A stretch of 64,000 nucleotides of DNA from Ideonella livida (GTDB lineage Bacteria; Pseudomonadota; Gammaproteobacteria; Burkholderiales; Burkholderiaceae_C): contig NZ_JAAGOH010000001.1 of NCBI RefSeq assembly GCF_010499455.1, positions 124,001-188,000 of the forward strand. The letters are read 5' to 3'. The notes beneath the pieces are model-generated. The model had not been told where the DNA came from. It made no database searches and was given only the letters and a program-made list of their open reading frames with translations. Positions 23,393 through 32,400 of this stretch are shown here, one piece after another. Position 1 is the stretch's first letter, and every line of letters begins with the position of its first letter. Both the position numbers and the translations under genes were made by a program.

Positions 23393-25726
23393 TCACCAAG
23401 GGCGCCAGCCGATACCACCAGAGGCCACATGAGCGATACCGCGGTCTGAAACTCCCTGGCCCAACTGCTGGGGCGGCTGCTGCACGACGATGGTCTGAGT
23501 TTGATTTGCCCCACCCCCAGAGAGTCGCACCGGCGCCGGTGCAGGCTCCACCGCCTGGGGCGCCTGCACCGGCCTGGCCGCCTGAACCTTGGGCGGATCA
23601 AGTTTTGGCACATTGGGCACCGCCGCCGCAGCCGTCACCGGCATGGCAGCTTGGCCGCTGGCACCCGCGAACCAAACCAACACCGCCCGTTCGTCGACGG
23701 CCCTGCGTAGGGTCCCGGCCCTCACCTTGGGGCTGGAGGATCGGAAAAGGGACTCGTTGTTGCGGATCTTGTAGTCCTGCACCGCCGTCACGATGTCAGC
23801 ATCGGAAAGCGCCGGCAGCGAGCGGCCGGCCAAAGCGTTGCGAAACAAGGTGGACCCACCGGCCGCCCCAAACTGCACCGCCGTGGAGAAAACAGCCTCC
23901 TGCACCGCTCGCCCACGGCTTGAGAGGTCGATCCCCGACGCCTTGAGGCTTGCCATCGTGGGATCAACATGGGTCTTCTCGAGGTAGGCACGCTGCGCCG
24001 GCACGAATCCCTTGTCCTCCGCGTGGATCTCCCTCCACCGCTTGTCGAACGCTTCACTCCCCGGGGTCAGGCCGGCAAACCTTGCACCATAGGGCGAAGA
24101 CGCCAGGAACTCCTGCACAGCACCCCGAGCAAGAGAGAGTTGGTGGGGCCCGTAGGACTTCCCGCCCGCGTCGCCCTTCCCAGAGGAGATCACTGCGTCA
24201 TTCCCTCCGGACTCGAAGTGCTGGCTTACGAAACCAACGGCCTTCGACGCGAGGGTCTTAAGGTCCGCCAAGAGCACGCCACCTTTCTCGCCTGCCCACT
24301 TCGTGGCCTTTGCGGCGAGCTCGTTGGCACCTTGCCCCACTCGCGTTCCGAGCTTGGCCATCGTGCTGAAGGCGGATGCAACAAGGTCAGCACCTGGGAG
24401 CCCCAATACCCACGAGGCCAGGTCCTCCAGCGCTCCGGCGCCAGCGGATACCATCGCTTCCCACTTCTCGCCCAAGTTGAGCGAGACAAAGTAGTCGTAG
24501 ACCTTAAGGAGGGGCTCACCAAGCAGCCGCCCTCCCTCGGAACCAAGCCAACCCCCTATGACGGCGCCGAGTGGGCCAAGCAATGCTCCGCCAATTGCCA
24601 TACCCGCGATTGAGCCCACTGCGCTTGCGGCGTTCTCAGCGCGAGCACTGCGCTTAGCCTCTGGGCTCAGCGAGTTGTCCCCCTTGATGGCCGCGTCATC
24701 CCAGACGGCAGTGGCTGCCGCGAAAGCCCCACCGATCAACGGGATGCGCTTGAGCAGGCCGCGCCCAAGGCCACCAAGTCGCGAGAGACCGCCGCCAGCA
24801 GCGCGAGCAACGCCCCCGAGGATCCCACCGCCCATCAATTTGAGGAGGCCGCCACCGCTCAACAGGCTCTTGAGCATGCCCAGCAGAGGCAGGAGGCCCA
24901 GGATCCCCCCGCCTCCACCGCCTTTGCCGGCCTCCTCAGCAACTTGCTTGGTCGCCCGCACCTGCTCTGCAGCCTGGACCGTAGCATCAGCCCGAGTGCC
25001 GCTCAGGATGCCTGCGATCCGCTTCAGCCACGACGACTGACGCTGCTCTTCCGACTTGCGCCCAACCCTGAGCGCTGCGCCAATGCCGCTCACGACTGGG
25101 CCCGCCACATCCTGGAGCTGCGCAGCGATCCCCCGCATCTCCTCTGCTGCTGCGATGGCCGGATCCATGCTTGAGGTCGCCTCCAGGGCCGCCCCAGCGG
25201 AGCCCAGCGCTCCACTGTAGAGACCGTCAAGGCTTCGACCATCGGCGCCGCCGCCCCCGCCGCCGGCCCCTTCAAAGCGCCCACCAGCGCCGCGTTTGCG
25301 CTGCTCGATTGCATGCGCCTGGCGGTCCCTTGCCGCGACTTGCTCCGCTTTCCTGGAAACCTCAGTGCCCTCTTTGACAGCGCCGACCACATCGGCGGCC
25401 TTCTGGGAGTCGGACGCCGGCCCGGCGACGAAGCGCCCTCTGGAGTCCCGATTGCGAATGACCGGCTCCCCAACTGGAACCCAGGCCGCACCTGGCCCGG
25501 CGAGTCGCCCAGGGGAGCCATCAGCGCCGGAAAGCCCCTGACGCGTGCCCCTCGCTGCGACTGGGGCCGCGACGAGCCCATGCTTTCGCAGCGCCGCCAG
25601 GATTCCGGAGGTGTCACTGCGGATGCCCGTGAGCACCGGCGAAACTCCTGCCTGCTGTTCTTGGATCTGGCGAAGGAGCCCGGTCGCGTTGCCGCCTGTC
25701 AGGAATCCCGCTTCATCAGCTTGCAT
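23393..25726 (-). CDS. tape-measure protein with C-terminal lysozyme-like domain
   Basis: A 777-residue protein. The N-terminal 300 residues are low-complexity and helical with a Gly-rich hinge. The middle (about 270-480) has hydrophobic, membrane-inserting stretches (GGILGLLPLLGMLKSLLSGG; SIAGMAIGGALLGPLGAVIG), as in tape measures. Residues about 500-680 look like a peptidoglycan hydrolase module (FESGGNDAVISSGKGDAGGK, SYGPHQLSLARG, RAYLEKTHVDPTM, AVFSTAVQFGA). The protein would set tail length and open the cell wall on entry. At 777 codons the tail would be short to moderate. Coupled to the preceding gene. Confidence 0.75.
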   Translation of the reverse strand: MQADEAGFLTGGNATGLLRQIQEQQAGVSPVLTGIRSDTSGILAALRKHGLVAAPVAARGTRQGLSGADGSPGRLAGPGAAWVPVGEPVIRNRDSRGRFVAGPASDSQKAADVVGAVKEGTEVSRKAEQVAARDRQAHAIEQRKRGAGGRFEGAGGGGGGADGRSLDGLYSGALGSAGAALEATSSMDPAIAAAEEMRGIAAQLQDVAGPVVSGIGAALRVGRKSEEQRQSSWLKRIAGILSGTRADATVQAAEQVRATKQVAEEAGKGGGGGGILGLLPLLGMLKSLLSGGGLLKLMGGGILGGVARAAGGGLSRLGGLGRGLLKRIPLIGGAFAAATAVWDDAAIKGDNSLSPEAKRSARAENAASAVGSIAGMAIGGALLGPLGAVIGGWLGSEGGRLLGEPLLKVYDYFVSLNLGEKWEAMVSAGAGALEDLASWVLGLPGADLVASAFSTMAKLGTRVGQGANELAAKATKWAGEKGGVLLADLKTLASKAVGFVSQHFESGGNDAVISSGKGDAGGKSYGPHQLSLARGAVQEFLASSPYGARFAGLTPGSEAFDKRWREIHAEDKGFVPAQRAYLEKTHVDPTMASLKASGIDLSSRGRAVQEAVFSTAVQFGAAGGSTLFRNALAGRSLPALSDADIVTAVQDYKIRNNESLFRSSSPKVRAGTLRRAVDERAVLVWFAGASGQAAMPVTAAAAVPNVPKLDPPKVQAARPVQAPQAVEPAPAPVRLSGGGANQTQTIVVQQPPQQLGQGVSDRGIAHVASGGIGWRPW

Positions 25727-25727
25727 C

Positions 25728-26507
25728 TCAGCCCCTCACAATTCCGGCCGGGGCAAACGTGTCCCACGGCTCAAAGGTCAGCGTTACCACCTTGAGTTCT
25801 GCCGCGGCGCTTGAGGCATGCTCCTCCTCACAAGCGCCGGCCCGAACCAGAAACGAACGCTGGTGCGGCGCCTCAAACTCTCCGTGCTGGCCATCGATTC
25901 GCCGTAGCCGCGCCACAGTGATCGCCAAGAGATAGTCCTTCGGGAGTCCTACCGTGCCGTCAGGGTGGATCACCTGGTCGGCCTTGGCCTCAAACCACCG
26001 CTGCAGGGTGCCCGCGCTATCGTCCAGGGTGGTGACTCGGATTTGCGTCCCCTGGCCGCCCGTTGGACTGTCTCGGTAGCCGCCGCCCAATGGGGTGGCC
26101 TCGCCCACAATGGTCCGTGAACCGAACGAGACACTTTGCGCCAGCAGCCCCAGGAGAGGCCCGGCTTGCCCAGACATGCCAACGCTTGACGCCTCTCTCA
26201 CCTCGATCCGGTACAGACTCGACCACGCGAGACTCACGCGTTCGATCCGCCCCATCAACTCAGCCAGAGCGGCAAACGACACCGCGGCACTCTTCTCGCC
26301 AGAGAGCACGGGCATGCCGGGCGGGGGCTTGATCGGGACTGGTCGGTGGTCATTGCCCACCAGTGCGCTCGCTACCGCACCGCCTGCCGTAAGCATCCGC
26401 AGCACGTCCGGGGACAGTGCGGGCGCCGTGACTGCAGCGCGGGCCTTGTCCACTCGGGCCACTGCAGCGTCATAGGCACTCAGGAGCGCATTGACACCGG
26501 TCTTCAT
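25728..26507 (-). CDS. tail/neck structural protein, hypothetical (259 aa)
   Basis: MKTGVNALLSAYDAAVARVD; helical start, then a beta-rich part with SFGSRTIVGEATPLGGGYRD and ITVARLRRIDGQHGEFEAP, ending in FEPWDTFAPAGIVRG. Start at 26507 overlaps the portal stop (ATGA). Placed between portal and tape measure, so likely a tail terminator, tube or connector protein. Confidence 0.55.
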   Translation of the reverse strand: MKTGVNALLSAYDAAVARVDKARAAVTAPALSPDVLRMLTAGGAVASALVGNDHRPVPIKPPPGMPVLSGEKSAAVSFAALAELMGRIERVSLAWSSLYRIEVREASSVGMSGQAGPLLGLLAQSVSFGSRTIVGEATPLGGGYRDSPTGGQGTQIRVTTLDDSAGTLQRWFEAKADQVIHPDGTVGLPKDYLLAITVARLRRIDGQHGEFEAPHQRSFLVRAGACEEEHASSAAAELKVVTLTFEPWDTFAPAGIVRG

Positions 26508-28156
26508 TGGGTGCCCTCGCCTTCGCCATCCGGCTGACCCGGCGCCCCCCCCTCCTCGACAGACTTGGCAAGGTCGGCGGCGTAGACGGCCGCCTCCTCC
26601 TCGTTCAGGCCGAACTGGGTTTTCAGGATGAGCAACAGTGCATCCCGCCCGAAGCCAAGCTCCTTGAGTTGAGCGATTGCCGCAACCAGCATCGATGCCG
26701 ACCCCACAGAGTCGGCCTTGGTCTTGGCCTGCTCCGCCTGCTGTGCCGAAATGCCGCCGAAGAATTGGACGCGCCAGAACTGGTCGGCCTCGGTGTAGGT
26801 TTGACCTGTGCGCCAGTATTGGTCCAGGCTCAACAGATGGTTGACCCACTCCGAGGCCGCCACGCGCAGGATCCGAGAGCGCTCAGCCACCTGCACGCTG
26901 GTACGCAAAAATCCGCCCTCTCCCAGTCCGCCCGACAGGATGTCGGCAAACCCGAGCATGCTGATGTCCATGCCCAGCTTGCCAGCCAGCAGCCGGGCAT
27001 GAAACATCACATCATCAATGGTGATGTTTGCCGGCCCACTGCCTTGAGCGGAGGAGCTCTTGATCTCCACCACCTGCTTCTCCGACGACACCGGGATGTG
27101 GTGGACGAGCTTGCCGAACCAATATCGCCCAGTGGCTGCCATCGACTCGTAGAAGGCACCCGCACGATTCGCGATGCTGGTGAGCTGGGTGAGAAACCGC
27201 TTCTGCATCCCTGGCGGCATTGACTGCATGTTGACCGCCAACCAGGTCTCATCAATCGTGTTGCGGGCACGTTGCGCAACGATCCCCGCCTTGGCACGCT
27301 TGTAGTCGGCAAAGTCTCGCTCTGCCCCGGCCAGGAACGAACCACCAACGTCCGCCGGCATGGCAAGCATCTGCTCAACGTCGTCGGAAAGCAGGTTCGT
27401 CCGAACCGCGCGCTCTTCAGCGCGAGGCTGCGGAACATGCCCCATTCGCGGGAGCTTCAGGCGAGCCAGCTGCATGATGTTGAGGCGCTCACGCCCACGC
27501 AGCCCAGTGGCCACCAGGTAGCCGACCGTTACCCCTCCGCGCTCGTAAGGCTGCACCAGCGGAGGCATCACCAGTTCGCCGGTGAGAACTGACGTAAGCC
27601 CTTCTCCCGCCGTTCCAAGCGGCCGGGCGTACCCGTCTCCGTAGGCCACCGCGTCAAAGCAGACCTCGGGCAGTGATTTGTCCAGGATGCGGCCCAGGCG
27701 CGCCTGCATGTCTGCACACGCGGCTTTCTGTTGTGCCGTGGCACCGGGAGCCGCCTCGATGAAGACCAGTTGGCCCATGGACTCGTGGCCGCCCAGCGCG
27801 GAAGTCACATGCAGGTGGAGCGCCTGGGACACCAAGCCGTCCTGCAGCATCTCCCCATAGTTCCGGTAGATGCTCTGGCGATCTCTGGCCTCGGTCTCGC
27901 CTCCACCGACCAGCGCCTGGGTGGAAACACCATCCTCGCCAATCAGCCAATCCACCCCGGCGCCACCTTCAGGCCTCGCCGCCCCGCCGCCAGGCTCCCG
28001 GGGAACATCCACGCCGCCCTTTGCGCGGATCCAGGCAAGCGCCTTGGACACCACGCCATCGTTCGGGGCGCTGTCCCCCGTCATGTCTGCCACCAGCGCG
28101 GCCGCATCTCCGGCGGGTACATCGGCGCTGCGCGCAGTTCGGGGAGTCTTTGCCAT
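26504..28156 (-). CDS. portal protein
   Basis: A 550-residue protein with an acidic, disordered C-terminus, typical of portals. Visible blocks are DRQSIYRNYGEMLQDGLVSQ, the stem-like region QRARNTIDETWLAVNMQSMP, HHIPVSSEKQVVEIKSSS, and KLGMDISMLGFADILSGGLG. It forms the ring through which DNA enters. Unusually it is 31 kb from the terminase gene. A late element ends directly at its ATG, which lacks a clear Shine-Dalgarno sequence. Confidence 0.75.
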   Translation of the reverse strand: MAKTPRTARSADVPAGDAAALVADMTGDSAPNDGVVSKALAWIRAKGGVDVPREPGGGAARPEGGAGVDWLIGEDGVSTQALVGGGETEARDRQSIYRNYGEMLQDGLVSQALHLHVTSALGGHESMGQLVFIEAAPGATAQQKAACADMQARLGRILDKSLPEVCFDAVAYGDGYARPLGTAGEGLTSVLTGELVMPPLVQPYERGGVTVGYLVATGLRGRERLNIMQLARLKLPRMGHVPQPRAEERAVRTNLLSDDVEQMLAMPADVGGSFLAGAERDFADYKRAKAGIVAQRARNTIDETWLAVNMQSMPPGMQKRFLTQLTSIANRAGAFYESMAATGRYWFGKLVHHIPVSSEKQVVEIKSSSAQGSGPANITIDDVMFHARLLAGKLGMDISMLGFADILSGGLGEGGFLRTSVQVAERSRILRVAASEWVNHLLSLDQYWRTGQTYTEADQFWRVQFFGGISAQQAEQAKTKADSVGSASMLVAAIAQLKELGFGRDALLLILKTQFGLNEEEAAVYAADLAKSVEEGGAPGQPDGEGEGTQ

Positions 28157-28204
28157 CCCCGGACTGTGGCGCCGTCGCTCATGAGTGACGGCGATGCATT
28201 ACCG
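28157..28204 (-). promoter_or_regulatory. bipartite late element (portal)
   Basis: CGGTAA, 31 bases, ACAGTCCGGGG, then the ATG at 28156. The spacer holds a CGCCGTC/GACGGCG hairpin. Confidence 0.6.
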
Positions 28205-28253
28205 CGACGGCTCCACTGGCATGCACCCGGGCGTTGGGCGCATGGCAATGGGG

Positions 28254-28547
28254 TCAGTATTTGCTCCGCAGCAGTTCCAGCGCCTCGCGCCGCTTGGCCG
28301 TCTCGATGATGTTGCTGTCGCACAGGACGCCGCCGCTCCAGGTGGCGGCATTGCTGGCCGCGATGCCCACCAGGGCTGCGGTGGCGCGGTCGCCGGAAAC
28401 CTCGGCCTCGACCCGCACCCAGGCCGCGGCCGCGCGCTTCAGGCCAGACAGGGCTGCGGCCAGCGCTTCCTCGGCTTCGCGCATCTTGGCGCACGCATCG
28501 GCGTGCTTGTTCCACAGCTCGGGGCCGATTCCTTCAGGGGCACTCAT
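28254..28547 (-). CDS. hypothetical small phage protein (97 aa)
   Basis: MSAPEGIGPELWNKHADACA; helical, alanine-rich, no motif. ATG 28547 has AAAGGACAAGACAC upstream, a good ribosome site. Probably transcribed from the promoter at 28921 together with the next gene rather than with the virion genes. Confidence 0.6.
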   Translation of the reverse strand: MSAPEGIGPELWNKHADACAKMREAEEALAAALSGLKRAAAAWVRVEAEVSGDRATAALVGIAASNAATWSGGVLCDSNIIETAKRREALELLRSKY

Positions 28548-28612
28548 GTGTCTTGTCCTTTCCATGGTGGCGAAAACTGGCCAGCAGCTGGGCTGGCCGC
28601 TGCCGGGTGGGG

Positions 28613-28885
28613 TCAGTACCAGTCCCAGAAGCCCCTCACGCTCTGGTACGCCTCGTGGGCGGCCTGCTCGGCCTCGTAGTCGTCGGCTTCAACGCGGTAG
28701 GACACCACCATGGCAATGTCTTGCTCATTCACCTCCAGGGTGATGCCATCCTTGGCCAGCTCGTCGCGCAAGTACTCCACATATTCGCCGATGCGGTCAT
28801 CGTAGGCGCGGGCGTCGTGGCCCGTCATGCCGGCCAAGCAGGCATGACGGTGGGTCTTGGCGATCAGGGTAATGGTGGCGGTCAT
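28613..28885 (-). CDS. hypothetical small phage protein (90 aa)
   Basis: MTATITLIAKTHRHACLAGM; mixed alpha/beta with an acidic C-terminal helix (EADDYEAEQAAHEAYQSV). AAGGAAAGCC precedes the ATG at 28885; upstream in-frame ATGs lie within the promoter-operator and are unlikely. First gene after a clear promoter. Confidence 0.6.
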   Translation of the reverse strand: MTATITLIAKTHRHACLAGMTGHDARAYDDRIGEYVEYLRDELAKDGITLEVNEQDIAMVVSYRVEADDYEAEQAAHEAYQSVRGFWDWY

Positions 28886-28905
28886 GGCTTTCCTTGGCTC
28901 CATTT

Positions 28906-28923
28906 GATTGGCATATGGCAATC
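28906..28923. promoter_or_regulatory. operator-like dyad at promoter 28921
   Basis: GATTGGCATATGGCAATC: arms GATTG and CAATC around a CATATG centre. It covers the region just downstream of the -10 box, where a bound repressor would block transcription. Confidence 0.5.
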
Positions 28924-28948
28924 ATACAGAAACCATGGAACCGGTCAA
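28921..28948 (-). promoter_or_regulatory. sigma70-type promoter for small genes 28885/28547
   Basis: On the minus strand TTGACC, 16 bases, TATGAT. Near-consensus, unlike the late elements, and shares TATGAT with the promoter of the large RNA. Confidence 0.6.
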
Positions 28949-28957
28949 CTAGAAATG

Positions 28958-28983
28958 CAAAAGGGCGCCGAAGCGCCCTTTCT
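28958..28983 (-). terminator. rho-independent terminator after gene 29001-29414
   Basis: AAGGGCGC-TTCG-GCGCCCTT on the minus strand, followed by TTGCATTT; a stable UUCG-type loop separates the 29-39 kb block from the small-gene promoter. Confidence 0.65.
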
Positions 28984-29000
28984 CTTCCATCCGCCTGGCT

Positions 29001-29414
29001 TCAGACCATGGCCATCGCCTCGGCTTCCTCGTCGTAGAGCACGTAGTCGATGGTGTCGCCATCGTCCGTATCGACAGAGAACGTCGACTGGCCCGTCCTC
29101 ATGCTGTCGATGTTGAACCCTTGATAGGTCACGCCTGCAGCCAGGTCCAGCGAGTCTCCGCCCAGCGTCACCTGAGCCACCAGGTCAGGGTCCGGAGCGC
29201 TGGCCCACGGCAGCAGGCCGGCGGCAACGAGCTGGCCCTTGACGGGCCACCAGTACGGGCCATAGTTGAGATATGCCCGGCGGTCCGCGTTGATGGCCTT
29301 GGCAACAGCCCCCAAAAGGCGCTCACGCCATTGGGCCTCCGTCTGGGATGCGGTGGCATCGGAGACAACGCGAGCGATGTCAGCACTCTTGTAGATCACG
29401 ATCTTGGGTTGCAT
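29001..29414 (-). CDS. hypothetical phage protein (137 aa)
   Basis: MQPKIVIYKSADIARVVSDA; includes AINADRRAYLNYGPYWWPVK and an acidic C-terminal stretch (DTDDGDTIDYVLYDEEAEA). No known motif recognised. It follows the giant DarB-like gene by 3 bases and is the last gene of that transcript; may be packaged with it or assist it. Confidence 0.6.
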   Translation of the reverse strand: MQPKIVIYKSADIARVVSDATASQTEAQWRERLLGAVAKAINADRRAYLNYGPYWWPVKGQLVAAGLLPWASAPDPDLVAQVTLGGDSLDLAAGVTYQGFNIDSMRTGQSTFSVDTDDGDTIDYVLYDEEAEAMAMV

Positions 29415-29417
29415 GCG

Positions 29418-32400
29418 TTACTCCAGGAAGGCCAAAAGTGCCTCAATGTCGGTGTTGGCCGGGACCACCCAGCTGTCGGCATATGCCGAACCATATGGTA
29501 ATCCACTCCTGTTGCAGAATTTTGCGAGGAATCGGCTCTTCAAGCCCATGTCCTTCAGGCGATAGAGCACGCCGCCCTTACCCCGCGCGTCCACGAGCGC
29601 GAGGCTGCTCCAGGCCGCGAAACCTCCGAACGCTTCTCCGTTGTTGAACTTGGGCTTGATCGACAGGGCCGAAAAGCGGGCCAGTTGCTCAGGCGTCAAC
29701 TTCCGAAACCGGGGGTCCGACTCCATCGCTTCTTGGGCCGCCATCGCGGCAGCTCGGGCCTCTTGTTGGCGGTACTCCACGGCCTGCCCCTGCAGCGATG
29801 CAGCCTGGGACTTAAGTGCAGCGGCCGCCCAAAAACTGAGCTGTGGCTCATTCACATAGCCCTCGCTGGCGATCCACGCGCCGAGTCCGGCATCGAACTC
29901 CGCAAGTCGTGCGCGGCCATCATCAGTCGAGAAGGTCCTGTACATCGATGCGACGAACTCTGCGGCTGCCGTCGCCGCGGCGGCAGTCATCGCAGGAAGG
30001 GTGACGCGCTGCTTCAGCCAGCCAATCGCCCAAGCCTCAGCCTGATCTCTGGCACCGATCTTCAGGAACTCACTCAGGGCGCCCTTGAAGTTCTCGCCGA
30101 AGAATGCCTGCATGATCTCTTCGGACGAGATCGCACCCGGCACGTCTGTTCGACCCAGGCCCTTCCCGTATGCCTCAGCCACCTCACGCTTCAGCGCCAA
30201 GTCCGAGGAGTCGGGATACACGAACTGGCGGCCTTGCCGCATTGCCGGCTGGCTGCCACCGTAGTTCGCGATCTCCTCGAACTCACCTGTCTCACGCCGG
30301 TAGAGGGCGCGGCCATTGACGTGCAGCGACTTGAGGTTCTGCAGGCACTCATCCTTGGTCATGACCCCAGCCAACCCCTTGTACGGCAGCGGATCGCGCA
30401 ACTTGCGCATCAACCGCTCTTGGTCTGGCCCGACATGGATCTGTTTCGCGTCGGCCGTGAACATCGCATCGATACCGTAGCTGCCGTCCTTTGGCGCTGC
30501 CCACCCAAGGACTGCGCGCGCCAGGTATTCAACGGTCGCGCTCCGCTCAACCGCATTCACGCCAGTGACCCGGACGGTGTCAAAACCATTGATCGCGCCG
30601 CTGGATCGGACCTCATAGACCGCGCCAACCACGACCACGACCTTGCCGGGCACGGACACAATGCACTCGCTGGGACGCTCAATCGCCGCGGCGTCGAAGG
30701 GGAGCTCACCTTTCTGGGCAACGGACCGGAGTTGGGATTGCAGTTGGCGGACACGTGCTTGGTTTGCCGCCAGCTTCGCATCAAGGTTGGCGGGCACCTT
30801 CTCCAAGGCGTTTTTGGCGCGAATGAGGGCGTCCTTACGCCGTGCCAGGATCTTGTCCCGGTCTTCACCCTGCTCTTTGACCTCAGCCTCAGAGAGGCGC
30901 TTCTGTGCTCGGTCGACCTCCGCCTGAGCCTCATCGGTGGCGCGCTTCTTGTTGTCGTCGAATCGGTCGATGAAGGTCTGAGCGGCGATCAGCTGCAAGA
31001 GGTTCGACTTGGCGTTGAAGCGGCGGCGCTCCAGGTCTTCGGCCGCCTTCTGCTCCTGCCGGGCCTTCATTTCCGCCAAGAATTGCTCTCGGTTGTCGGA
31101 CAGGAGGGCAGCAGCATCCAGATCGCCGGTCGCATCGGCGTTCTCGGCAGAGTTGTTCGTCCCGTCCTTGGACAGCAGCGAGTTGATCCAGTTGGCCTTG
31201 GCCTTCAGCAACTCCAATCGGTACTCATCAAACGAGCCCTTGGCCTGGTAGTAGTACAGGCGGACACCGGCCACGCTGTTGCCCTGACGCACAGCACGGC
31301 CGTTGCGCTGCTGGATGCTGGCCGGCGTCCACGGGAGGGTCATGTGGTGGACGGCGGTCGTTCCCTTCTGCAGGTTCACGCCCACCTCGGCCTTCTTGTT
31401 GCAGATCGCAATGTCGAAGTCCCCTCGGGTGTAGGCGTCAACGATCTCCTGAAGCTTCTCACCTCCGGCCGTGTCCGCGTTGATGATCGCCACGCGGTTC
31501 TTGCCGACAGGCAGGGCCTGCGCCAGGAGGCGGGCAAGCTTTCCGTGCTGGGTCTTCTCCTCGGTGAACACCAGCTGCTTGCCGCCAAGCGCCTCCTCGA
31601 TCTTCAGGTTCTTGATCAGCTCGCCATACTTCGGCGTGACAGGGTGCGTCACGTAGGAGATACCGAACTTGGCCAGGCGGCTCACAACCGCCTCTTCGTA
31701 CACGTCCGGGGCAACGTAGGTCAACGAGTCGCCAGCAATGGCGAAATCAACCACCTTCGGCACGCTGACCTCGGTTTCCTCAAAGAACAGGTCCGGGTCC
31801 GTCTGCTTGCGCGTCAACGACGCCGGCAACGCATCGATCATCGCCCGCACCTTGGACTCATCCGAGGCCTGGAACACGAACGTCATGGTGCGGTGGTACA
31901 GATCGATGTCGGTCGTGACCCGATCCATGTCTCGCAGCACCGCGAACATGGGCCGGGCTTCGCCACTGGAGACGGCCTTGGGGTCCCTGGCTCTGCGCGC
32001 CTCGGCTCGCAGCACCACATACAGGCCCCGTTGCTCCTCGGTCATTTCTGCCTGGGACTTGACCTCCTGGGCGTCCGGCATTTTCAGGACCGACCCGTCG
32101 GGGTCAACATCGCTGGCGCTCATCATGTTCGCGTAGCGGTTGAAGAGCCCTCGAAGGATGTTGAGGTTCCGGAAGCCCACCAGGCCATCCATGGCCTCCA
32201 CAGAGCCATCGACCTTGGTCTTCTGGACGGTCTGGATGTTGCCGAAGAACCGGACGAAGTCCGCCGGGGTCCGGATGCCCAGTTTGTCAAGTTCCGCTGG
32301 CGGGACAACGTGCATCAGCATGTTGAAGATCTCGGTGGGGCTGTTGGCCACCGGAGTTGCGGTCAGCAGCACCGCGCCGGCACCGTCCTGCTTTCCGCGG

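Noticed and set aside
28254-28885. Integrase or repressor among the small genes
   Set aside because: None has a tyrosine or serine recombinase motif or a clear helix-turn-helix; integrase is expected outside the window.
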